Source: Magicicada septendecula (lineage: Eukaryota > Arthropoda > Insecta > Hemiptera > Cicadidae). From it: a DNA stretch of 64,000 nt. Made by a program: the position numbers and the translations under genes. Numbering within the stretch: the stretch's first letter is position 1; every line of letters begins with the position of its first letter. Below are positions 11,263-22,939 of the stretch, piece after piece. The stretch spans positions 402,001 through 466,000 of the forward strand of contig JAWRYS010001465.1 of the NCBI GenBank assembly GCA_034769895.1, read 5' to 3'. Under the pieces are notes generated by a model. That model did not search any database and was not told the origin of the DNA. It saw only the letters and a program-made list of their open reading frames with translations.

Positions 11263-11340
11263 TTTGCCTATTCGAGACCGGAACAAACCATCCTTGGTTT
11301 AATACGTGAAGATGATGATGATGATAATACTACAAACTAA

Positions 11341-12195
11341 TGTCTGCAGGATTAGGTATCTATTAAGTGAATTAATTTTGCCTAATGTACAGCTATGTTA
11401 TTATCCCTGTTTTGGAGAAATATGATTTTATTTTTAAACGCTTTTGACATACAATAAGTTTTCTTATAGACTACTGTTTTAGTTGTATATCTTTCACTCT
11501 ATTTTATGTTAACACCCCAAGTCACCTTAGGTTTATTTACCAACAAAACACTCACAAAACAGCAATGGTTTATCATAGCCGCATAATTTTAGTGACTAAT
11601 ATTCTGACTTTGTTATATTCGTTTAAATTCTTAATTCTTAGATTTTCTTCAGTTTTCCTTGTGAGAAATGACTCACTTCTCCTGATTTCCGCATTACAAT
11701 TACGGTCTACCGTTCCCAGCTCTCTGTGTATGTATGAGCGGTCTCTCTGAGACATCTATTTTCTCTTCTGTCAGTCACATTGTTTCATTTTCTACGTTCT
11801 GTGTTCCACAACACTGTTAACGTTTGTAATGTTTACTAATCTGTCAGTCAACCAACATTCTGCTAATTTAACTGTGCAGTTATTCTGTCATTATCCTTAC
11901 TTGCGCGTTAAAATGTTTTCAGTTCACGCAGTCTGGAATTTTCAATTTGTTTATAAAAATTTGGGTTCATTACGTAAACATAGGCCTATATAATGATTTT
12001 GTATGATCACTAATCTCTGATCCTTGTAATTCTCCAGTTAAACGTTGTGTTTACTCATCGAAAGAGATAAATAAATCACTACCTGTGATAGCCAAATTTA
12101 TGATCAATTTCACTAACTTATCAGAAATTTCCAAAAATTCTGACCTCAGCTTAAGAATTTGTACTAGTTTACGTTATATATTATTAAAAATTTAA
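11341..12195. other. Non-coding stretch
   Basis: No recognisable gene. Opposite short frames at 11,565-11,755 overlap each other and show no domain similarity. Confidence 0.45.
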
Positions 12196-12535
12196 AAAGT
12201 GTTTTTAATTTCATTTACAAATTTTGAAACCCATCGCAATCCAGATTACTAAGAAAAAACTACTCGATCGATCCCTTCAACACCGCAATGTATTTTTAAA
12301 ACCAAATATTTATAAATCTAATTTAGTCACACATTGTCTAATTTATAACCACCAATTTCCAGGCATTGAAAATACAAAATTAATTAAAAACATACAAAAA
12401 GATCAAAAAATGAATACTTTGGAAAATCTTTATATTTACAAACGCAATAACAATAACTTATTAATTAAAAAACAGACTCAAATAAAAACAAAACAAGATG
12501 ATCTATTTAAAATTATAAATTTAATTAAATAAATA
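12196..12535 (+). pseudogene. PLE GIY-YIG endonuclease C-terminus, decayed
   Basis: The frame reads KKKLLDRSLQHRN, SNLVTHCLIYNHQFPGIE, then TLENLYIYKRNNNNLLI. This lines up with the C-terminal endonuclease of the PLE at 36-38.4 kb (FLKRFKEH, SNFARHLILHNHNY, AIEEFEIYKAYNN). The diagnostic GIY and YIG strands upstream are not recognisable. The reading starts mid-domain, so the piece is truncated. A degenerate hammerhead box follows 200 bp downstream in the same orientation, as in the other PLEs here. Confidence 0.65.
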
Positions 12536-12731
12536 ATAATAATAAAATATAAACGTTAAATATACTAACATAACCGACAAAACAGCTGCTTAATTAAATA
12601 AACATTAAAGGAATCGTTAACTAATCGACTTAAATCGATTATCAGTTATTTTACATTAAAATCGAAACAAATTCGATTATTCGTTAATTTCTATATTAAC
12701 ATAGAATTATTTCGATTGTTATTGATTTACT

Positions 12732-12782
12732 TACAAACCTCTGATGATGCTGATATTTTTCAGTAAAACGTGCGTCAGGTAT
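12732..12782 (+). ncRNA. Degenerate hammerhead-like motif after PLE remnant
   Basis: CTGATGA (12,741-12,747), T, GCTGA-(loop)-TCAGT stem II, then AAAACG where GAAAC is expected, then TGCGTC. The palindromic stem III is disrupted by a two-base insertion relative to ACGCGT. It is placed as the PLE model predicts, but the G of the GAA box is A, so activity is unlikely. Confidence 0.4.
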
Positions 12783-12829
12783 TGAAACGACAAAAAATTT
12801 AATACACTACTTGCAGAAGAAACTATATT

Positions 12830-13364
12830 GTATAATATCACAAATATTATATACTTTAAAAGGATGAAAAGTATTTTTTTAATTTAAAATAACAGTAACA
12901 TATTGGGTCACATGTAAATTACGTACGCATCTTAATTTACTAATAAATAAACGCCTAGTTACTATTGCAGTGTGATACTGTTGGACATACAGTGCACACT
13001 CGAAACTGCTTTTAGCTCTTTCTTCTTGATAAGTAAAACAAAAACTCACTTGTTCAGTATTTTATGCGCCTTCTCTGCCGCTGTTCTTTCCGAGTCCATT
13101 TACCTGTGCAGTAAATCTCATTTATTATGTACTCTACACTTCTCCTTCAGGAACAACTTTAATGCCCATCCTACATCGTCCGTATTGTACCTCTTTTTGT
13201 AACACTAAATCCTTATACATAAGTGAAGTCCATTTCAACACGTACTATCTTGTGCTGCAACAGCAATGGTTTAGTGCTGCATTAAATTTAATGTGTCCCC
13301 AAACACACTGACTTCATATAAACAGCTGAGTAATAAATAAGAAGTAAAATTGTTGGGTTTAAAA
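12830..13364. other. Non-coding AT-rich stretch
   Basis: No domain or repeat was recognised. A 76-codon frame at 12,972-13,202 has no identifiable similarity. Confidence 0.45.
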
Positions 13365-13368
13365 ATAT

Positions 13369-13789
13369 TGTTTCACTGATCGTCGTATGGTACAGTGGAA
13401 AACAAAATACAAGGCACTAATGAAGTCACTAAAAACCAGCTTGTAATCAACAAGTTATTCAACAAGATTACAGTCGTGCAGTAATTCAAATTAAACTTCT
13501 CGACACGCAATAGTAATGTCAACTAATAGAGTCCCGCAAAATAATCACTTTTTACTAATAGCCACCTGAAACGCACTCAGTAATCGCCCGAACTAAACTG
13601 AAAACTAAGCGGCAGGTGTTGGCTACTTATAGTCTACAGGATTTCGTAAGACACGTCCTTAACAATCACTCGACAATTCTACAGGATACTTCAGCGCGAC
13701 CTTGGCAGAAACATGTACCGGCTGAGGTAGTTGAGAAGCTTGTAGAACGACACTATCAAATGTACGAGAATCTTCCGCATTACGTAACA
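13369..13789 (-). mobile_element. Solo LTR of ATAT-targeting family, copy A
   Basis: In plus coordinates it starts TGTTTCACTGATCGTCGTATGG and ends ATTACGTAACA, so the element reads TGTTACG…AACA on the minus strand. It is flanked by ATAT (13,365-13,368) and ATGT (13,790-13,793), a 4 bp target duplication with one change. It shares CAGTGGAAAACAAAATACAAG and CGCACTCAGTAATCGCCCG with copies at 30.1, 41.6 and 58.6 kb. There is no internal retrotransposon sequence on either side, so it is a solo LTR. Confidence 0.8.
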
Positions 13790-16150
13790 ATGTGTTTACT
13801 TAGATTTAAATATAAACTATATCAAAATTAAAAATCGATTTCAAAATCTAACTGTAATTACTACGAATTATGTGGTTTGCTTCTTGTCAGGACGTTTCAA
13901 AAAAACCTACTAATTAATACATCGATTTTAAATTTATCAAACAAGATATTCGTGTGTGTTTGCGTGTGTATGTGTGTTTTTTAATTTGGCTGAGAATTGC
14001 AAGCCAGTGAAGTCATTAACTCGTTATCCAGTCCTCAAAGAGGAATGATGGTTTGTCATGACTTGCAAGACTTGTTGACCGAGCGAGGTGAGTTCTCATT
14101 TTCAACTAGACTATTTGGCATTTATCTGTCTGTCTGTCTGTCTCTTTGCGGTGTGCTACGTGATAACTCGTAAACGCGTCAAATGATTTTCGTAAAACTT
14201 GGCTTGCGTGCTCATACTTTTAACCTACAGAACTCTACAGAAATTGATTTCCTGAAAATAGAGAGCAGAAAATAAAAATGTTAGACGGTCAAAACTATAG
14301 GTAAACAATTGTGAACACCCATGTTGGTATCAAATTTTTAAAATGTTAACCACAATCTGAATATAGTGTCTGTTATTTTACAATTTTCAACGTTTTTGGA
14401 CGTTAGGGTCTAAAACGTAGGTAAAAATTGTAATGAAATTGAAAAAAACATGTGGGTTTTCAAACTAAAGAAAATTTTACCTGACATATGAATTTAGCGG
14501 TACGTTTTGGAAATTAGAAATATACATTTTAGCTACTACAGAGCCAAAAAAGGACAAAAAAATTTGAAAAAATTGTGGAAGTCTAGCAGAGTTTTAGACT
14601 AAAACGAATTGTAACTCAAATGCCAACGTTTCCATTTTTTTTCTATTGTATGATTGTATACTCTACAGTTGTAATATTGTTACTAAAGAAATAACAAAGG
14701 AATAATATTTCCATAACACAAAAATTATCTAATCTCAAAATTAATGTAGGCCTATTAATATACAGTATATCGTTCAATATAGTGAGCAAGTCCGGCAGCT
14801 CGGGGATTTTACTAGTCATAAAATTTTTGACTTTTAATTAGTTGTAAAATATTATGACTAAGAATAAAATGTCTTGCTCAATATAAACATCAATTCCTAT
14901 TGAGTTTTGTGTCATGACTATGGAACATGAACATTAGTGTTGCTTCAATGAACACAACATTTGATATACCGTTCTGTTTGGAACGTCGTGTTCGCCCAAT
15001 TGTTTAGGCCTACTGTCAGAATAGCTAGCTAACCTGAATTACACTTAATATAAATGCAGAAAATCTAACTGAGTGAAATATATTACGATGTTACAGTCTG
15101 GTGTGTGCGTATTCGTGAGTTGAACGTATCTGTAATATATTTTACTTACCCAGCCAGCCGTGGGGTTTGAGCTTATTTGAGTTATCCCCAAGCAATACGT
15201 CATATAACGTGTAAGGATTAATCTTGTGTAGAAAAAAAGTTTTGTTAAGTAATTAAGATGAATTTACAATTAAAATTGTGTTTTATTAAAAAAAACTATA
15301 ATTTTTAAATTTTATGTTCTTTTCATAAATTTTCAATTACCAAGCTCATATTGATACGTAATGAAAATAGAATGTACTTTGTCTGGAGTGACTGACAAAC
15401 ATTAAAAAATCACTGACAATTAACAATTTAACAATTTAAAAATCTCATAACTGAATATTTTAAAATAAAATCATCATAATAGAAACCATTCGCAGCCAAA
15501 GATTAACTTAAATTCTTACCTTTTTTTGCTCAATTAAATCTTCATAAAAAAATTTCGTAAATTTTATCTTTAAAAATTTTTATATCCAATATAGTACTTA
15601 CAATTGATCCAAATTATTTACACATGTATGACTTTAGAGACTCTTTATTTTGTCATTATTGTCACTGTTTTGTATTGTCTGTTTAATTATAAATAAACCA
15701 GTTCATCTTCCCTCATTCCATTGATCACTGTATCCTGGTATGTGTGTTCTCCTGAATGGTGCATGTGAGTATGCTTCAGCATAGCAAAGCGTCTAGGCAA
15801 CACGGGCTGCCTCCCGCAAAACACACGACTATCATGCAACGATGATATGATTCCAAGAGGTAGAGAATAGTGTACCAGATTTTGATACATACAGACCGGG
15901 CATTCCATTCCTATCCAAGGTTAACTGAACAAATGCAATCCTGTCCCAGATTGTCACTACATGCTTGGCGTCAATTTCAACAGTAACAAAAAATATTTGT
16001 TTAACTTGGTAATCTTCATAGTTTGTAGAACTCTCTTGTCAGAGACAATACTTATTTTTTGCTTCGCAAGATTTTGCATTTTATGCTAGTGTTTTTTGAT
16101 TCTCGTTAATTATTTGTTTAACGGAGTAATAAACAAATAATTACTTTGTC
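13790..16150. other. Non-coding stretch with unclassified repeat-like patch
   Basis: About 13,950-14,280 holds a (TGTC)n run (14,128-14,141) beside GATAACTCGTAAACGCGTC, a layout typical of dispersed invertebrate repeats, but no second copy was seen here. A 73-codon minus-strand frame at 15,687-15,908 contains CPVCMYQN but no domain I can name. The rest is AT-rich and featureless. Confidence 0.4.
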
Positions 16151-16154
16151 AATT

Positions 16155-16156
<2 letters not shown>

Positions 16157-16192
<36 letters not shown>
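16157..16192. repeat. (CA)n microsatellite
   Basis: About 18 CA units in a row. Two further overlapping open frames at 16,292-16,757 lie in AT-rich DNA and lack recognisable similarity. Confidence 0.9.
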
Positions 16193-16196
<4 letters not shown>

Positions 16197-16769
16197 AATT
16201 CGCAAACAGCGAATACACGGGAGCGAAACATTGTGCACAACCCGTTGACATACATCGTTTTCGCAAATTCCGCTGAAACCTATCCTTTTATGTGCATCTA
16301 GTTTTTAAGTCTGGACCGGTCCACGCAAACAAATTATTTACAAAGGAACGGACAGGTCTCATCCTTCATGACGTCACATCAAGTCACACACACACATCTG
16401 CCCTAGACTGTCAGTATAGAGTGTTTAATAACGTTTTTCTATTTTATGGTTGTTATAATTTACATATGCATCATTGTATATTCTTCATACAATTTGTACC
16501 GTTACTTACTGGAATTTTGCTTACTGGAAAAACAAAATTTGAACATACTCAAATTTTTAAACAATATTTTATTTACATACTCAACTTTGGAAGTACTATC
16601 TACTTTGAGATTACTGTTAAACTTACGACTCGGTAACAGTACAACATTTTCCTTATTTACAGTTAGAATAACCTTAAGAGGTATAAATTGGTACAACGTA
16701 TTTTCTCGGCCCCGTTTTTGTATGTGGAGTCTATTATTTTACACTGAACGTTGGTGAGGCGTCAGCTAT

Positions 16770-17700
16770 CGTACTTCTGTAGTGAACTGTCGTGATATTT
16801 TTGCATCTCTCTCCGATTCTCTTGGTCACATACGATGTAGGCCTGTCTTCCAACTCAATTCTGCAACACATACGGCCCTTCCTATAATCTGAACATTTTT
16901 CAGCTGCATTATTCGCTCATTTACCAACTGGGTTACTTTTCAATATTACTAATTCTCCTACGTCTAACTAAACTAGTTCGGGTTTTCAGTTTTATCTCTC
17001 AAACATTATTATTCGTTTCTGTACTGTTCGTCATCTCGCATTTTCTATCTTGCACCCCAATGATACAAGTAAATTTTGATTGCCTGGTTTACGGAAGAAT
17101 CGATTCCAAAACGTTACTGGTTTTTCATTCCTCTCGTGTTCTTCTATTGTGCAACCTGCTGTTTCACTGTAGATTTCGTTCATATCTTTCTAAAAGATAA
17201 TGTAGTTTGTAGGCTTACACGGCCGGAGGCAATGTTGTTAAAATTCCTTCCCGGGCTGTTTGGCAGTGGTCCGTTGTTTTCTGCAAAAACAGACGTTTCA
17301 GTAGTGTTATCGACTGCCACCATCAGTGCAAGATCGAGTACGCTAACGTATACCACCTCAAGCTAGTGTACTCGATCTTACACTGATGATGTCAGTCGAT
17401 GGCACTAGTGAAACGTCTGTTTTTGCAGAAAACAATGGACTACGGCTAAACAGCCCGGGAAGGAATTTTTACAACATTTTCTCAAAGGTAGTAAGTAATT
17501 TGCCCGCATGATGCACTGATTATGGCAATAACTACATAGGGACTTGCCTAACTCTTTATTCATTCTTTCAACTAGATTACCCTGCGGGTGTCTCACGGAT
17601 GTCAGTATTGGTTTTATCACGTGCTGAGTTAATGTTTCCGCCTATGATCTGTTCGTAAATGGTCGGCTCTAACATTAGCAAACTTTTTCATTTTTCTATA
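16770..17700 (-). pseudogene. Gypsy-type integrase remnant, split by a PLE palindrome
   Basis: On the minus strand, 17,620-17,490 encodes IKPILTSVRHPQGNLVERMN and KELGKSLCSYC, the end of a retroviral-type integrase core around its catalytic Glu. After the insert (about 17,215-17,490) the homology resumes at 17,190-17,060 with ETAGCTIEEHERNEKPVTFW, the post-core region. It ends near 16,900 with KMFRL.EGPY text, the GPY C-terminal module. Frames change repeatedly and stops are present. No LTR could be assigned to it. It is a dead fragment of a Ty3/Gypsy retrotransposon. Confidence 0.7.
17215..17490. mobile_element. Palindromic PLE-like insert in Gypsy integrase
   Basis: The arms 17,228-17,350 and 17,366-17,480 are inverted copies. 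Shared landmarks are CCCGGGCTGTTTGGC, TTTTCTGCAAAAACAGACG and AAGATCGAGTACGCTA / AGTGTACTCGATCTT. In the right arm ACA-CTGATGA (17,380-17,389) is followed by about 20 bases, then GAAACGTC-TGT (17,410-17,420), so stem III would be the palindrome ACGT and ACA/TGT a short stem I. Stem II is weak (AGT/ACT only). The arrangement matches the clearer PLE palindromes at 27.6 kb. Confidence 0.5.
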
Positions 17701-17743
17701 GATTGGTACATACTTCTGTAGTATTGTTTTCAGAATAGTTTTA

Positions 17744-18270
17744 GTGGTCAATCGACTATGTAATAGTGGAATAATTTTGGTTCAAACGTATCAATATCTT
17801 ACGAAGCAGTATTATTGTGTGTGTATCCGCGCGCGCGCGCAGATATATGTGCATGTTACATATGTAAGATCAATTGCGTCAGAAAAATTGTGTTTTTACA
17901 CGCTTCAAGGATCCGGTGATTGCAGAGAAGCGGTGCCCGGCGTTCAACCAGTCCTGTTCACTGCTTTCAATTCTTTGCCTAGTGGGCTTGAATCTGTGTT
18001 TGTTTGTGTATTGAATGTGTTTTTATTCTATTTCTAAAGACTCGTGTACACAGTCGAATGCGGCTGAATGAACACGTGCTGTCTGTACACTGATGACTTC
18101 TCTCTCTCTCTCTCTCTCCTCTCGTACACACACACACACACACACACAAAGGATTTACCGTTTAATCCTACCCAGTGTAAATCTGCGTCTCAGCTTGAGA
18201 AAACAAGGAACAAAATATTCTCTAACCAAACACTTGTGTATTCAAAATTCTGAGCATTCATTAAACACCA
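17744..18270 (+). repeat. Dispersed repeat R, copy 1
   Basis: The order of words is (CG)n, TTGCGTCAGAAAAATTGTGTTTT, CACGCTTCAA, CAATTC-like text, TGTGTTTGTTTGTGTATTG, TTCTATTTCTAAAGA, then (CT)n and ACCAAACACTTG. It is repeated at 56,710-57,250 in the same orientation. It has no coding capacity and the class is unknown. Confidence 0.65.
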
Positions 18271-18305
18271 AGTGCAACATATATCTGTATAGAGAACTAC
18301 ACATG

Positions 18306-19092
18306 ACTTTCATGTTCTAAGATTTATATTTAAAATCATTTACTTGAATTTGGTTCCATAATTTTTAGAAAAATATCGCCCGCTCTCAAACTATTTACAG
18401 ATATTTTTGTTATTATGGGGTAGTCGTTTAATATAATGTTATTTTCAAGTCACTTTATCTATAAAAATTAGGTACTTTATTCTTATAAAGAATGTGAACT
18501 ACGCAGATAATCATCTCTCCTCCTCAACCGATCCTCACCATTAATGATATTTACATTTTCATAGAGTAATATTTTTATCATATGTAATGTCTAAGGTATC
18601 GTATCCTTCAAAATTAAATTATCGTACTATACTTGATTTCAGTAGAGCAATTTTCGAAAAATCACTCCCTCCCCTTTCAACTACTAACTTAATTTATAAT
18701 TATCTTGTTTACAATTTCACAGTGGATTAATATGACGTTATTTTTGGGGGGGCTTATTTATTAAAATTCAGTACTTTACTCTTGTTAAAACACAAAATAA
18801 TGCACGTAAACTACTCTTTCCTCCTAACCGACAACCTGGTTGCCTGACTTTATTTTCTTTTTAAGAATTAGGCCTACCATTTGTTTAAATAGTTTAAATT
18901 AGTTTTTAAGTACTTTTCTCTTGTTAAAACGTAAAACGTTGCAGGAAAACTACCCCTTTTTTCTTAACCGATCTTCACCAAAATCAACAGGCCTTGAGTC
19001 CTCTATAACTCGGGCACATATCCAAAAAAATTATTTGATTCTGTTTGAATTTGCGGCAGTTATCGTTCGCCATACAAAAAAATCTACACACA

Positions 19093-19130
<38 letters not shown>

Positions 19131-19249
19131 TTTAGGAAAATGACATTTCTTCTTGTTTGAGGGTAGTACAATCAGAATTAGCCCTTAACTTGAAAACGAT
19201 TTTTTTTTTGTGATCGTCATACCTCCATTTCCTTACGAAACATGGAAGT
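18306..19249. mobile_element. TIR element T, copy 1, with internal tandem units
   Basis: It begins ACTTTCATGTTCTAAG and ends CTTACGAAACATGGAAGT, so the ends are inverted repeats of ACTTCCATGTTCCGTAAG. Inside are three diverged units of roughly 75 bp (near 18,470, 18,770 and 18,905), each with GTACTTT(A/T)(C/T)TCTTGTTAAAA, a GTAAACTAC-like word and C(T)TAACCGA. A (CA)n run sits at 19,096-19,126. There is no transposase. A second copy is at 32,683-33,674. Confidence 0.65.
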
Positions 19250-19399
19250 GAATTTAAAATAACAATAAAATGATTGTTTGGACTTTTGGTAGAGGGTTTT
19301 TTAATGATTAACACATTTTTAAAATACTTAAAAAATAAATAAAAAACATAATTAATTCTATTTCTTAGCGTAACAATTGCTTGAGTAAGTAGGCAAGCA

Positions 19400-19859
19400 A
19401 TTCGTGACACACGTAGGCATAACTTCTTCTAGCGATTCCGGAGCACTTCTAATTAAGCAACTCTTCTCTACTCTTAGGCTGGAAATTGGTAGATTTCTCT
19501 GGAGCCTTAGCAGGGTATAAGTAGGCAGCCAGCGGCCCTTATGCCCTGTTAGAACAGCACTAGTTTAGCACTGTTAGCACTGTTTTAGAACAGCGTTATT
19601 ACAGTGCGGTTTGGAGTGATTGTTACAGTTATTTGTTGTTTAGTGATATTGTGTTAGTCAGTGCAAAACTGTAATAAGCTGGCACTTGTTGTTGTGTCTT
19701 GGACAAATTTCAACTTGAAGAATTGTGTCTAAGAGTGTCTTTGTTATTTCTAACTGTTGTTTGTTTCTAACTATAGTTGAGAGTTAGTGACCTCTCACCT
19801 GGTGTCAGTTATTCTGTCTCCACTGTACAACACGATGATCTGTGGGATCGTCGTAAACA
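19400..19859 (+). mobile_element. Possible diverged solo LTR
   Basis: The right half resembles the ATAT-targeting LTR family: GTTAGTGACCTC, GTCTCCACTGTACAACACGA and a terminal GGGATCGTCGTAAACA. A TATA-like word (GGGTATAAGTAGGC, near 19,513) sits in the position of the LTR promoter. The left end is uncertain; TGACACACG at 19,403 is only a candidate. No clear target duplication was found. Confidence 0.4.
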
Positions 19860-20301
19860 GTATTAATATGATGGGGCTTATACAGATATTCAGTGACGAT
19901 ATTAAATTAATGAAAACCCATTCTGAGTGCTTTCCGTGTTAGTGTAAAATTGTCCGCTTAGGCTTTAGGAAAGACATTTTAATCTCGTGTAAATCCAGTA
20001 CGCCGTTGGCGAAAAAATAATTCGTGCTGAGTATAACATGTAAACTTTTGTACTTAAATAACAACTTGAAAGCCACTTTAAGAAATGTTATCATCTATAT
20101 TTTTACGGTTGGATAACACGGCTGTTAGAGTCGTCATCAGATCACCGAGAATTAAGCTCAAGGGAAGTACAAATTTTAATATTAACATTCATATCCTAAG
20201 CTTTTTTAGCTAATTTGTATTTGTCAGAAAAGTAATTTGTAAAGTAAATCAATACTTTGTAAATACCTTTAAATTTAGCCATTTTACAACTGATTAATTT
20301 T
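19860..20301. other. Non-coding stretch
   Basis: No similarity was recognised. Confidence 0.4.
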
Positions 20302-20330
20302 ACTTTCATGTTCCGTAAGGAAATGGAAGT
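20302..20330. repeat. Abutted ends of TIR element T
   Basis: ACTTTCATGTTCCGTAAG is immediately followed by GAAATGGAAGT. These are the two termini of the element type at 18.3 and 32.7 kb with nothing between them, either an extreme deletion or a terminus-only remnant. It lies against the 3' end of the Jockey element. Confidence 0.55.
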
Positions 20331-20339
20331 ATGTTTTTT

Positions 20340-22645
20340 ATTTTTGTATTTTATTACAACTGAGTACTACCCATCTAGTAATTTACATTTCATAATTAAA
20401 AACACTAATCAAGAGATATAACCCATTGGCTATAATCTCCCCATTTAACTAATATCCATCAGATCAAGTGGTTTAGTTCGTCTCAGCCTTCTAGCTGCAT
20501 TAGTTGTATCCAGCAGTCGCCGTATCCCAGGGTGTACATGCTGCAAGATGCGTTACCCATGCTTCACTGCCTGCTTCTTTATTTCCTCAATGACAAGTTC
20601 AATTTTTAAATCCCTGTGTAAGTTGTAGTTCTTATATACCATGGTGCATTAACAATGCACCGAAGCACCTTGTTTTGAAAGGTTTGAATTATATTTATGT
20701 TTGATTTCTTTGCACAGCCCCAGAGCTGTATCCCATAGGCCCAGATAGGCTTTAGCACTTGCTTATACAACAGCAATTTATTATGGATTGACAGCTGGGA
20801 TTGTCTTCCCATGAGCCAATACATTTTCCTGAAATTTAGATTCAACTCCTACTTTTTCTTTTTGACGTGCTCGTTCCCTTTAAGTTTTGCGTCTAATGTC
20901 ATTCCTAAATATTTAGCTGTATTAGCATAAGGAATTGGTAATGAACTAATTATAACTGATATCCGATGACCAATCTTGAGGTTTGTAAAATTTACATTGA
21001 CTGACTTCATCTCATTTAATCTAATGCGCCATTTTTTGGTCCATTTGCTCACAGGATCATAGGCTCTTTGAAGTTTTACTACAGATTCTTCAATTTTATT
21101 TCCAGTCGCATGAATTGCAGTATCATCTGCAAAGGTGGCAATGGTTGCATCTTCTACAGTAGGAAGGTCCCTTGTATTAACAAATGCAAGACCGATCCCA
21201 AAACACTACCCTGCGAAACTCCAGCTGTTATTTTCTTTAGTTCAGAATATTCTCCTTCATATTTCACTCGAAAATGTATGTCAGTTATGTATGATTTGAG
21301 TATTTTGTAATATTGTTTCGGTAGGTCTCTTTGTAATTTCTATTCCACACCTTCATGCCATTCCTTGTCAAATGCTTGTGCTACATCCACAAAGATACTT
21401 GCGCATATTGTTTTATTCTCAATTGCATTTTCTGTTATACTCATAATCCTATGCACTTGGTCTATCGTTGAGTGGCTTTGTCTAAAGCCGAATTGATGAT
21501 CAGGGATAAGATTTCTATCTTCAGGAATAGGGTTAAGTCTTTTTAGTATCAGTTTCTCAAACAATTTTGAAATTACTGGCAGCAAAGAAATTGGTATATA
21601 TGACTTCCTATCATTTGGTGACTTATCTGGTTTTAATATCATAATAACTTCAGCTACCTTCCACTGTAAAGGAATATACTTCAACCTTAAAGATGCGTTA
21701 ATTAAGTACAATAACTTCCTAAGTCCTTTTTCAGGTAGACCTTTCACTGTTTGGCCAGAAAACAAATCGTAACCTGCTTTTTTTGCATTTATGTTACTTC
21801 TAATTTCATTTTTTAATTCCAGAAGTGTCACAGGAGTTATTTCTAAATCATCACGTTTGTGTATAGGGTAAATATTTTCTTCAGCCGTTTGTCTAGGGAG
21901 AGGCTGAAAAGTTTCCTCTAGGTATGCTGTGAAGAGGTTTGCTTTTTGCTTAGCATTTCTAGCCCAATATCCGTCATCTTTTCTTATTGAGGGATTTGCA
22001 TTTTAGGTCTTTTAATTCCTTTTGTTGCCTTCCAAAGGGAATAATCTATGCCTTTTTGGGCAGATAAATTTTCCAAGTACCTATTAATTCATTCATTCTT
22101 GAATTCTTTTATGAATGATTGTATTTTAATACATAATTTATTTAAAATTTGTTTGTTATCCGGTGCTCGATTTCTCTGCCAATCTTTACGTGCCTTCATT
22201 TTTTCCTTAATCAGCTCTCTTAGTTCAACTGGATAAATAATTTCTTTATTTCCTTTTTTATAACTAATAGGAGTAGGCTACTATCCCAAGCGGCATATTT
22301 TATAATTTCAATAAATCTCTCAAGCTCCTCTTCTAATTGTACTGGATCTTTAATAGGTACATGCAGGTTTGTGTTCTTTTTCTACCAGGCTACTGAACAA
22401 GTACCAGTCAGTTTTACCAGTTGTTAATTTTGGGACTGATGCCTTGTTTGTAATTATAAATTCACTAATTGTCATTATAACCGGTGTGTGGTCTGAGGAA
22501 AGGCTCTCATCATTTTCTACACGAATATAATTTTCAGAAATCCCTTTATGGAAGTATGGTGATCGCGAAAAAAAAATCGTGTTCGGGATAATGGCAAATT
22601 CTGATTGTACTAACCTCAAAACATGAAGAAAAGTCATTTTCCAAA
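20340..22645 (-). pseudogene. Jockey-type non-LTR retrotransposon ORF2, decayed
   Basis: Read right to left: the endonuclease end (22,637-22,350) contains DHTPVIMTIS, the SDH-type catalytic block. RT motifs in 21,831-21,340 include QWKVAEVIMILKPDKSP, YIPISLLPVISKLFEKLIL, DHQFGFRQSHSTIDQVH and VDVAQAFDKEWHEG. The thumb and later region (21,052-20,606) contains NEMKSVNVNFT, NTAKYLGMTLDAKLKG and KPIWAYGIQLWGCAKKSNI. The FADD-type active-site box lies in the frame-broken part near 21,120. The C-terminus decays near 20,460, with an AATAAA and A-rich 3' end near 20,340-20,365. The 5' end is cut at a (GT)n run (22,648-22,677). ORF1 is absent. Confidence 0.85.
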
Positions 22646-22646
22646 A

Positions 22647-22677
<31 letters not shown>

Positions 22678-22804
22678 CATATGTGCTTGCGTGTTTGTCC
22701 GCGATACAATATAAAATTTTACATTTACAATTACTTAATTTGTATGCCAACATAAGAAGCTATATAATTAAATGACCTATTTATGTTTTATAATTATGTG
22801 GTAT

Positions 22805-22893
22805 ATACCGCATTTTCTTGTGTATAATGCGCATGTTTTCCCCCAGATCTTCTTCCCCAAAATGTAGGTGCTCATTATACACGAATAACATAA
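22805..22893. repeat. Small MITE-like palindrome
   Basis: The outer words CATTTTCTTGTGTATAATGCGC and GTGCTCATTATACACGAATAA are inverted around about 45 bp. The roughly 90 bp hairpin has no coding content. It is of a type often seen as a miniature DNA transposon. Confidence 0.5.
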
Positions 22894-22939
22894 TTTACAT
22901 GCCAAATTGTAGATCTGCACATGTACTGGCAGGTTGTGC

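Larger units (their letters stand above)
10590..11340 (+). mobile_element. RTE-type derivative: 5' region joined to 3' end
   Basis: A GC-richer segment (10,590-11,040) has the look of a retrotransposon 5' leader: spaced words such as ACCTTCAAGTGGTGGGGGAT and GACGGATGACCTTCC, and no stable domain. It passes directly into codons for DPMGRRGVGRPRKRWSDQ (11,060-11,120), the extreme C-terminus of an RTE-like ORF, then the family's 3' tail and a (GAT)n run at 11,313-11,326. All of the endonuclease and RT region is missing. This is a deletion derivative, analogous to SIDE-type non-autonomous elements. The 3' tail is itself split by a hammerhead-bearing PLE fragment. Confidence 0.6.

Noticed and set aside
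15687..15908. 73-codon minus-strand frame with CPVCMYQN
   Set aside because: It has an isolated CxxC only, no domain, no homologous copy in the window and no flanking gene signals.
16292..16757. Two overlapping plus-strand frames
   Set aside because: AT-rich low-complexity translations in different frames over the same DNA, with no recognisable motif.
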